From Prostheceraeus crozeri (Eukaryota > Platyhelminthes > Polycladida > Euryleptidae): a stretch of DNA of 64,000 bases. The notes beneath the pieces were generated by a model. It searched no databases. It was not told the DNA's origin and saw only the letters and a program-made list of their open reading frames with translations. The stretch spans positions 1 through 64,000 of the forward strand of contig CAJQUW010012690.1 in the NCBI GenBank assembly GCA_907163375.1, read 5' to 3'. Shown piece after piece: positions 55,750 to 64,000 of the stretch (position 1 is its first letter; each line of letters begins with the position of its first letter). A program made the translations under genes and the position numbers.

Positions 55750-57347
55750 CTATTCTCTATCGATAGCTATAAATCAGAGATCAGTGTCTTTGAAAAATGC
55801 CTACTGCAGCTCCAAAGAGAGTGATGTTGTTTCAATGAACCAAATATAAAGAATGATTTGTAGTGAAAATTTCGGTGTTCTGATTAATTTGCTCCCTACT
55901 GTAGTTCTAAACCTTAACCTGTAAACCGTAATCTGCATGTTATAGAAGGGGAAACGTATACACTGTATACGACAGGTCAGAAATACATGCAGGCCTATAC
56001 TGCCGTACAAATGTCCATGTCGAATAAAATTAATGTCTATAGCGAACAACGACCATACACCATCCACATGCTTGCACATTTGTAAATTCACAGTGATGCT
56101 GATACACCTTCATGCATAAATTTGCAATGCAAGTCGCATATTGCTAGAGGAAGCGCTTTCACGCCCATGATGCGCGCACTTTAGGCATACTGTTCCTTTC
56201 TACTAGGTAAATAGTCTTGTGCTGTACATTTAGGCCTATTTAGCATGCAATACAATAAATAGACTTTGATAGGAGGCATAACTCCTTGCAATGCAATTTC
56301 CACTTAATTACAGTGTACCCCTACATATAGCCTATCATCCAGTAAGCCTATAATCCAGCCCGGTTCTAAAACTGATCATGGAACCGATGAATATCAATAT
56401 CAACATACTGTATACAGCAGACATACTGTATACTATTATATGTACGTCGTGTCACAGACTACTTAGTAAATTAAGATGCTTATATAAATAATAAATGCAC
56501 TACGCAAAACTACAAAAACCCAATGTAGGCTACGTGTAAAGACACCATACCATATACAAAATTTGAATGCTTACCTCATAGTATTTGGTAATGCAAGATT
56601 GTTTCTGTTTCGCTATCTTCCTAGAGTCATCATCAACATCGATGTCCACATCCAAACTTTTGTTAGATAGAAAATTCGAATGAATCCCTTGCCTATCCGT
56701 AGGCACAGCTCGTCCAGTGCTGTCTCTTTTTGTTCCTCCTGCACGATTTGCAGCCGCTTCAGCAGTTGTACTGGTAGTGGCTTCGATAATTTGTGCTTGC
56801 CGCAGAGGTGATTTGAGAGAGTCGAGGTGGACCCACGAAAGGTCAAGCGGCTGGAGCACAGATTGCATTTTGCAACCTCAGCCGACTCTTTCGTATAGTG
56901 ATTCCATACCCAACTCTTCTTCATGCCGGCATTCCAAGACATAGGAGTATCGCGGAGAAATCTCAGAGGCACTTGTAAATGCACACAAAACCAGTCTCCT
57001 CAAAAAGCATACGTTGATAGAAATTCGTCCGGTTTGTCATCGACTTGCGACAGCAACCGCGCATTGGCTAAGCGATTGTTGCTTTGATTCTTATTGTACT
57101 GATAGAGAGGGATCACGCATCTTAGTATCTACGAGGGCGCGTCGTCTAAGTATTAGTCACCTTCGTGTTAAGCTCTGCTCGCGGTGTCCCCGTGTCCATG
57201 AGGAGTATCTGAGTGCGTCGAGTGAAAACAGAAGGTCGAAATAACCTTTGCTGCAATTCAGTGAAGACGTAAAAATTTCGCACGGATATCCGGATAGTTC
57301 AACTATCCGGATATCCGGATATCCGCCGACATCTCTGATCATGGGTC

Positions 57348-57490
57348 AAACTGGTTGGAAGTGGTCAACGAAGTCTGACCCACCTGACCCATCAATTTTT
57401 CGGAAAAACATGACCCACGTGACCCACGCGATTTTGTGACCCATTTGACCCACCTGACCCATGACCCACGACCCACTTCCAACTCTGTTT
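57348..57490. repeat. TGACCC repeat patch with inverted ends
   Basis: gttggaagtgg at 57354 and ccacttccaac near 57482 are inverted, with about ten TGACCC words between, often spaced 9 bp. The relation to 48445-48575 is clear from the shared ends (gagttggaagtgggtca). Frames read through it on the - strand (57339-57637) are repeat by-products. It abuts the right target duplication of the hAT element. Confidence 0.65.
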
Positions 57491-58084
57491 TCCATAATAA
57501 TGCGTGACAAATGAAAGCGTGTCTTTTTCTGATGTTTCTCGAAATTGATATTCCGAGTAAGTGGAGCATTCACCGCAATAACCTGGATTTAAATGGACTT
57601 CCTTATTTCTAGTGTCTATTGGATAGCTGTTTACCAAAGGGACAAAAATTGCAGTTTTGGCGCAATGTTTTCTTTCAAAACAGTGGGCCTATTCTGAAAC
57701 TGACTTCTAAAATGGCTAAAATGCTGGAAGAATCACCAGAAATAACCAAGGACATAAAGACACGGAGTCATTCTTCTTGAAGCATCTCCAAAAACGTATA
57801 TGTTTAAATCCAATTTATTCCAGTAATACTGACATTTGTTATCTACGTGTAAAGTGCAGCTTTTGAGTTTTAACTGATTCTATAAGCTCTGAAATTTGGC
57901 CTTGTGAGGAACAAACATAAGGAATACTTCATAATGCCCAGGATGACACGAAATTTCAAATCGAAAGTGCTGCGACACAAAGTTCAATTTTATGGAACTG
58001 ATACCACGATAGCATTCAAGATATTCTAGATGAAATTCTATTAGCAGACGCACTCGACGAAAAGAGATATGTAGACTACATGTA
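57491..58084. other. No gene recognised
   Basis: Plain AT-rich sequence with short frames and no repeat seen. Confidence 0.45.
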
Positions 58085-58721
58085 CAGTGGTGACGGAAAA
58101 GGTAGGGACAGGGACATAATATTTTTGACTAAATATGAATTGTGTGACTCTTTCGACTAATCGAGTGGTTCCATTATACATAAATGTTAACGAAATCAGT
58201 ACACGACATGTTGTGTATTCTGTCGATGCAACCTCACTCGTACGCGCACAGGCTTCTCCTTCAGATTATGGTTACACGTCTAGACATATATACATAAAAT
58301 GTAGATATCTAAATGTATTCGCTAGACACGCGTATCTTCCCTTTACAGGTTGCGTGCGCGTGCGTGCAAGTTGAGACAACAAAAATCTGAATAACATGCC
58401 GGATTCTCGAGTTTCTCCTATGTGAACACCGAAAAAGAAATAAGCTTACACTGTATTTATTTTATCAGATTCGAGATTTTTGTCAGCATACATAAGAAAA
58501 CTATAATAAAAACAAACGAAGCTAAATATATAGGTTACCTTGATGCAACCACTTTATCAATACACTCTCGGTAAAGCATTTAAAAGATCGCATCTTTCAT
58601 CAAATCTGTGCCATTAAATATATTTGAAACTGAATTTCTAAGTTAATTATTTTGATTTTCATGAACTTCGCAAAGTCAAAAGGAAAATATTAAGGTGTCC
58701 TTACCTTTACCGCCACCACTG
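58085..58721. mobile_element. Small TIR element, about 640 bp
   Basis: Left end cagtggtgacggaaaaggta, right end inverse cagtggtggcggtaaaggta, 18 of 20 matching. TA stands on the left and AA on the right, so a TA duplication with one change is possible (pogo-like). No transposase inside; a frame at 58135-58374 has no domain. Confidence 0.6.
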
Positions 58722-60379
58722 AATGTACTAGAGGAGATCCTCAAACTGGTGATTCTTCATTGTCCACTTTACCTCGATTACCTGGAATGCGCCCGCAATT
58801 GCTGCTTGGAATCTAAACAAATAGTATCATCCATGGGACGTTATCACGTAGACAATGCATTGAACTACTAGGAAACTACACGTAATATGCATAGCCACTA
58901 GTTTGTTGCTATATCGATCAGCTTCATGTAGAATGTTTTTAACACATGACGTGTCTGAAGTGCAATATTGTCATTGAACTACATTTAGTATCAAATATAA
59001 TTCGACAAAGTGCATAATCTAGTTTGAAGTCAGTTTGTTCTTTGTAGCTGAGAATTAATATTTTAGCCAATCAAACGGTTCGAAGTGAGCCACTTGTAAT
59101 AATTTATTTATATCAAAAAACACGGTGATTTATGGCCAAAACTTCAAATCTTTAAAGAATTTGTTAACAATTTGAAAAATCAGGTTAATTAATTAATATA
59201 AGATTATAATAATATTATAATATTAATAATTAATATAATATATATAAGGGACGCTCAACTCCCATACCATGTACTGGACAGAATGCCAGTGACTTTGATA
59301 GACTTTGTTAATGACGATAGTGTATAACTGGATGAAACCATGGAACAAGTGGTAAACAATTCACTTCATTATTGTAAAATACATCAGAATCCAACTGAAT
59401 TGATTGCTGTACATACTAATTAATACGACCGGCCCAGTCTTGAAGAGAAATTGTCGGAAGAATCTGTGCAGTGTACATGTCAATTTTAAATAAATTGTGA
59501 CTTTCTATATTATTTGATTTTCCCATTGCCTTATCTAAAACTTCCTCCTGTAAACGTAGTTAGACCACTGGTGGACTTTATTCGAGAATTCCAGAGCAAC
59601 TAAGCGATATAACATACATGATTTATTTCTGGCCTTGAATTACTAATCTTTCATTAAACGAAAATTGACGGCTATTTTTATCACAGTGATGCGCGAATGT
59701 TTTCATATTCACCGAGAATGATTCTGTAATCAAGAGATGTCTAATATGACATAAAAATGTATTGACATCGGCACCCTCTCATTACAAGGAGGCGCGTTTG
59801 CAAAGACAACACTTTGCACTTTTCCGCCAAAATATTGATAAAGGATCGTCCGATGGAATGGATATTCAAACGAGTCTTGTTTAACTTTTAGCATTTTCAT
59901 TTGCTTTGCCAATCAAATTATTATCAATTTTTGACGTTTCAATTTGCTTTTTGTTCGTTTCTAATTTTTTCTTTAGAATTTAATCATGTCTTTTACTTGT
60001 ACAACAATGAATAAGGCATGGACATATTGGTGCAACGATTGTGGTAGCAAGTAAAATCATCACTGATCAGTTGTCATTCAGGCCATGACTCCTTTATGCA
60101 GAGGAAATAGATTATCAAAAATTTTCCGGAAAGAGTGCACAATTCTCCGATAAAACAATGCTAAATCTATTTTCGTAATAAACCTGCTAATTGTACAAAA
60201 AATAGACAAGCAGAAATGCGCAAAATCAACACCAATAGCCACTGATGCTGCGTGTCATATGTGAACAGTATCAATCACTGGCAGTTGATATTGCAGCTGT
60301 TATTGACAGCTGCTGATTCTTGTTTGGAGCAATGCAATTCTGCAGTTCAGGCCTTCTAATCAGGAATTGGAGATAGATA
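58722..60379. other. No gene recognised
   Basis: AT-rich; contains a short TA/TAA-rich patch near 59190-59250. Short frames only. Confidence 0.45.
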
Positions 60380-60705
60380 ATATCTAAAGAGAATGACAGC
60401 TATTAAGTCAATGCAAGACAACAACACCCTTGATTCCCCGACCGCACTCGCCAAACCTAGGAATAGAACCGAAGTCCGCTGTGGAGACGAGCTCGCACAT
60501 TCTTCACTAGGCCACGCTGACAGTTTAAAAGTAATGCGAGTGAAGGCAGAAGTAATCTCTAAGTGATATCGTGAGCATATTGTCCTATTCGAGCTCGTCT
60601 CCACCGCGGACTTCGGTTCGATTCCTAGGTCGTGCGAGTGCGGTCGGGGAATCAAGGGTGATGGTGTCATGTATTGACTTAATAGCTGTCATTCTCTTTA
60701 GATAT
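60380..60705. mobile_element. Two opposed tRNA-derived SINE copies forming a hairpin unit
   Basis: The left copy is on the - strand: box A-like tggcctagtgaag (60502-60514 inverse) and box B ggttctattcc (60470-60460 inverse). Then comes a body gcggtcggggaatcaag and a tail ctgtcattctctttagatat. The right copy (about 60592-60705) is on the + strand with a perfect box B ggttcgattcc (60615-60625) but no box A. The arms pair over about 115 bp. Between them is taaaagtaatgcgagtgaagg, which also occurs at the end of the copy at 63827, so the two-armed unit may move as one. Confidence 0.75.
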
Positions 60706-61316
60706 TCAATGAGCTACGACAGACCTTTGTTGGAGATATATAAACGGCTATCAGAAAAATGACAGGTGAAGCATCGGCTGACAAGCCTGACTCAGTAAAC
60801 AGATACTTACAAATACTAGCAAATGCATACCCAGCAACAATGCCTCAGTTGACGGTAGACTGAAAATCCACTTGCACAATCGATCTGATGTTCTTGAAAT
60901 TTCTCCTTTACATGTCATCATATCTTCGTTTATCAAAGTTCACATTTGTAGCAGAAAACATGATTGCAGATTATGATCCAGGGTCATACCGATGTCCGCA
61001 GATAGCACTGCAGGAGATTGTAGGGAATACTACAACCGCCACGATGCTACATGGGTAAGAGATCTCTCGTCGATTTTCGCGTCGACGCACATTCCTCAAT
61101 CGGAGATATGAACCAAAATAGTTATTTTTCTTAATGTTTCAGACATCTACATGTTAACTGGCATTACAGGTTCGAAAATGAAAGCAGGATTTCATTTCAT
61201 ATACCAAAATTTGGAATCAGATTGAATAATTGTCCAACACGGCAAGAAGAATCAAACAAATGTCGAAGGGCTTTATTTCAATGAAATTTGGGAAATCTCA
61301 TGTATACAGACCGTTT
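60706..61316. other. No gene recognised
   Basis: Short frames only; no repeat seen between the SINE hairpin and the TA-flanked element. Confidence 0.45.
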
Positions 61317-63820
61317 CAAAAGTAATTGCACAGAATAGCTAGGCCATTTTCAAATGAAATTTTCGTGTTGAAGTCCTGAATCAATTTTGATAAACGATAT
61401 ACCATATGGAACCTTATGTTCCATAGATTGTTTTGACATATATTTCGTTTTCATTTGTGGTCAGCTGTGGTCAGTAGGCCCTATGAAAAAAAATTGAGCG
61501 CTTTCTTTGATGGAGAGTTTCAACATGAAGACGACAGAATTTTTTATGAAAGTTGGCAGACAGCATGAACTATCAATCAGGTTTATCATGATACACGGTT
61601 TCTAGGATTGGCTGTATGTACAAAAAGATACAATGCTAATGAGTTTTGCCAAAAAAATGTTGCTAAAAAAATCTCTCAAGATCTTCTCATTGATGAAGAT
61701 GTTCAATTTCAATAACCTTTGTACCACGTGAAAGGTTATGTCAAGCACTTAAATTTGGCAACGCGTTTAGCTTATGTCTGGTCAACTGTGGCCAGCAGAC
61801 TTAAAAGTATGAATGTTTGGTCAATTCGTTCACCGACACCTACAGACGAAACTATGCAATACAGAAAATTGAGATTATCACCATAGAATCAGGCTCGTGT
61901 TAAGCTTTCAGATGATATATTGTTTTTCGAATTCGGACATCAATTTGTGCAATTTCATTCAATTTACACTTCTACCTAATTTTACGCCACTTTCGCGTTA
62001 ACAATGTTCAACAACGGTCAACTGCACAGAACTTAACAACTTTTGTTGTATTAACGCTGGTGCCCTCGAGTTTGGGTTTAAAATACTGCTGGTGTTATCA
62101 GCTCCAAGAATATGAAATTTTTATCAAAATCGGCCCATCCGTTCACTGACAAACTTCAAATTTGTATTTTTCCCATAGTCAGCCATTGAGTGAGTCATCA
62201 CTTCCCTCACTTGAGGTCAGAAGAAATTCGAATCTCGGATCAGACAAGGGCGTGTCTCGTCTGTGCACTAGAGTTTTCAAAATCCCGACTTTTCCTGATC
62301 CCGGGATCCCGGAATTGATCCCGATTTCTTTTGCGATCCCAGGATTGACAAGTTCAATGGATTTGTTGTAAAGCACAGGGTCATATACCGGGTGTACCTA
62401 TGGGCTTGTGCAGGCTGAGTCATGGAGGGCTCTCAGAGGAGTTCTGAAATGTTTGAACTGTTTAATCAGCTTAGAACTTTATTGTGAGATAGACACGTGC
62501 CTGAACTTCTATGACTTGGCAATGAGTTTATGTTTCAGTTTTTATATGCGGGGTATACTAAAGTATGTACTTGTAGGCCTATTGGATCATGCGGAATGAT
62601 CTGATTAATGATAACAATCATAACATTGATGAAGCTAATATGTGGGGGTATCTCATTTTTATGTCCATCCGTCCAAATGACTTTTCTTACGTCTTGTAAA
62701 AGCATGATGTTGTATAATACCGGTACATGTTATAGTAAACCACGCTTATTCATATATGGCTTGACCACTTTCTTAATTTGCAGACCAGTTGACTGAATAT
62801 CCTGTACTGTAGATTACCTATACTCGTATAGCTTTTTTTTGCAATATCAATGAAAATGAGAAATTAATGCAGTTGGCATTCACATATCCACACAAAAATA
62901 ACTCCAAGCTCAATAGGAATATGATAAAAATTTACAAAAGTACGGTAATAGAAATACATGTAGGAGAACATGTAGGTGTACATGTAGAAATACATTATAA
63001 ATGAAAAGTGATTAGTGATAATGAAATGTCTAATACAACAATGTATTGTAATGGACACAATGAACAGCGTGTAGGTGGCTGTAAGATTTAAGCATACACA
63101 TTCATCCATACACACGCGCACATCGTTCGGCGTAAACATTTTTTGCGAGTGCGTTATAATATTTGTGTGATTGGACGCCTACACACTGATATGATGAACT
63201 CCAGGAAGGACACACACGCTCTCTCGCATGAGCCAGTTAGTATCACCCTTGGGAGACGACAAGCATGCCTAGCTAAAGAACAATATCAGTCGTTTTGGCT
63301 CAAGATGAGACTGATAAAGCTGAGCAAAGCTCAAAATTCTTATAGGCATCCTACTGATTATGAGATGGTGGCGAATCCCGGGATCCCGGCTACCTAATCC
63401 CGGGATTCAGAATCCCGTAAATCCTCATCGATCCCGAGATCCCGGGATCCCGGGATGGGAAACCTTACTGTGCACCTGTTCACAGCAAACAATAGCATTT
63501 CCTTCACGCCGTAGGAATGATAACACTTGCGTTGCGTCCGATTAATGGAGCAGCTCATCAATGATGAAAAGGAGATGAGTGACACATGGGCCAACATGAT
63601 ATTGATATCTCAAATAGCATCGTGAAAGTAACAAAGCAGACAATCACTAATTACTTCATTTAATTAGGCAAACCACACCACTATATTTCCAGAACCAAGT
63701 GTCTCAGCTTACCAAGTATCAGCTTACCTGATCGATTATCAGCGTGCGATTAAATTTGACGAGAATATACAAAAGATATAAGAATTTTTTGTGCTGTGCA
63801 ACGATTTGTGAAACGGTCTG
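61317..63820. mobile_element. TA-flanked TIR element, 2.5 kb, with a hAT-type element inside
   Basis: The ends cagaccgtttcaaaagtaat (61317) and the inverse aacggtctg (to 63820) are flanked by TA (61315-61316, 63821-63822). The terminal inversion is about 28 bp with a few mismatches and includes ttgcacag. TA flanks suggest a Tc1/mariner relative. I see no intact transposase; without the inner element it is about 1.3 kb, the size of a mariner, so a very decayed gene may be there. Confidence 0.72.
62271..63467. mobile_element. Non-autonomous hAT-type element with GGGATCCC-rich ends
   Basis: Left end tagagttttcaaaatcccg, right end inverse taaggtttcccatcccg; ctgtgcac on both sides (62263-62270, 63468-63475). 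Next to each end are repeated gatcccgggatcccg words. 1197 bp, no transposase seen. Confidence 0.85.
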
Positions 63821-63826
63821 TATATG

Positions 63827-64000
63827 AATATCTAAAGAGAATGACAGCTATTAAGTCAATACAATACACCAACACCCTTGATTCCCCGACCGCACTCGCC
63901 CAACCTAGGAATAGAACCGAAGTCCGCTGTGGAGACGAGCTCGCACATTCTTCACTAGGCCACGCTGACAGTTTAAAAGTAATGCGAGTGAAGGCAGAAG
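63827..64000 (-). mobile_element. tRNA-derived SINE unit, cut by the window edge
   Basis: Same tail (atatctaaagagaatgacag), body and box B (inverse at 63908-63918) as the left arm at 60380, then box A and the phrase taaaagtaatgcgagtgaagg. It starts five bases after the TA flank of the element ending at 63820. The window ends before one could see whether the second arm follows. Confidence 0.75.

Larger units (their letters stand above)
53372..55901 (+). mobile_element. Tc1/mariner transposon inside the hAT intron
   Basis: The ends cagtagggagcaaattaatc (53372) and the inverse (to 55901) are flanked by TA (53370-53371, 55902-55903). The terminal inversion is about 25 bp. A DD34E transposase is inside (about 53640-55749). 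A palindromic MITE splits it at 53736-54461. Its own length without the MITE would be about 1.8 kb. Confidence 0.92.
50423..56984 (-). pseudogene. hAT transposase (BED finger, RNaseH core, dimerisation domain), nearly intact
   Basis: Exon 1 (56984-56572) starts MHLQVPLRF and holds a BED finger, WNHYTKESAEVAKCNLC then STLSNHLCGKH; it ends SCITKYYE before gtaagc. Exon 2 (53030-52068) holds the core: KISITLDHWTNKHMQGF (first D), YFSTTDNASNMRKGM (second D), IGCIAHLMDLAIKDAV, and EPARWSSTLTMLQSY. Exon 3 (51395-51144) has LASAVDPRFKRLCFL. Exon 4 (50769-50423) has the dimerisation domain, ILEWWRGHCAIFPKLAAIAR and ATSAPSERIFSTAGN with the catalytic E. All three introns have GT and AG ends. The last part of exon 1 is in another frame, so there is at least one frame change near 56700; otherwise I see no stops. 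In life it would cut and paste the element. ZBED-like by domain order. Confidence 0.85.
49988..57337 (-). mobile_element. hAT transposon with both ends and a four-exon transposase, 7.35 kb
   Basis: The ends are cagagatgggcgccg at 49988 and ccgccgacatctctg to 57337. The 8 bp atcatggg stand on both sides (49980-49987, 57338-57345). Next to each end is a cluster of ctatccggatatccg words in opposite directions, the likely transposase binding sites. The gene is on the - strand (56984 to 50423). The first intron has taken in a Tc1/mariner element, which accounts for a third of the length. Confidence 0.92.

Noticed and set aside
57348-57490. A hAT-type MITE bounded by gttggaagtgg and its inverse
   Set aside because: No matching flank of 8 bp or TA was found, so I kept it only as a repeat patch.
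57339-57637. Three overlapping - strand frames of 75-81 residues
   Set aside because: They come from the TGACCC repeat (reading GSGGSNGS and similar); low-complexity by-products.
60460-60625. tRNA genes from box A and box B matches
   Set aside because: The two boxes sit in a repeated SINE body with a shared tail, and no cloverleaf could be drawn.

Overview
The window looks like AT-rich genomic DNA of an animal, most likely a marine invertebrate; I cannot name the species. The grounds are GT-AG introns, Ly6/three-finger genes with signal peptides and GPI tails, and a dense mix of animal-type transposons (Polinton, Penelope-like, piggyBac, hAT, Tc1/mariner, LINE, tRNA-derived SINE). Nothing looks bacterial, and I found no tRNA or rRNA gene and no CRISPR array. 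Only two protein genes look like intact host genes: single-exon Ly6/uPAR-type proteins at 14429-14893 and 47148-47600, both on the + strand. Almost everything else that can be read is mobile DNA, much of it nested.

Layout. 1-1687: outer end of a Polinton whose body lies off the left edge, with a terminal repeat swollen by 488-bp tandem units; it joins a LINE fragment. 2088-8200: a palindromic TA-flanked MITE, a hAT-type element with an 8-bp target duplication, and a CR1-like LINE interrupted by two copies of one hAT-type family. 8861-11739: a decayed piggyBac with a 291-bp MITE inside its transposase gene. 14429-14893: the first Ly6 gene. 16732-28207: an 11.5-kb Polinton/Maverick with perfect 6-bp target duplications, two inverted terminal repeats, and packaging-ATPase, integrase and capsid-type parts, but no recognisable DNA polymerase B. 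It is a fossil.

28.9-35.6 kb: a TTAA-flanked piggyBac-type MITE, then a piece of Polinton caught between two copies of a 0.5-kb duplicated segment, then two Penelope-like elements with hairpin terminal repeats, AT microsatellites and a LINE piece. 36.3-39.1 kb: a third copy of the hAT-type family and an old inverted repeat. 39234-45136: a 5.9-kb TIR element carrying about 15 copies of a 137-bp minisatellite. 47148-47600: the second Ly6 gene.

49988-57337: a complete-looking hAT transposon with a four-exon transposase on the - strand. Its first intron holds a Tc1/mariner element, which in turn holds a MITE. 58-64 kb: a small TIR element, a hairpin made of two opposed tRNA-SINE copies, a TA-flanked element holding a hAT element, and the start of a second SINE unit cut by the window edge.

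How parts act together: the Ly6 proteins would be secreted and lipid-anchored at the cell surface. The transposon genes serve only their own elements. Target duplications fix the insertion order in several nests (MITE in Tc1 in hAT; MITE in piggyBac; hAT-type elements in a LINE; hAT-type element in a TA element). The nearest thing to an undescribed system is the Polinton group with terminal repeats that vary by whole 488-bp units, together with its compact, polymerase-less gene set.
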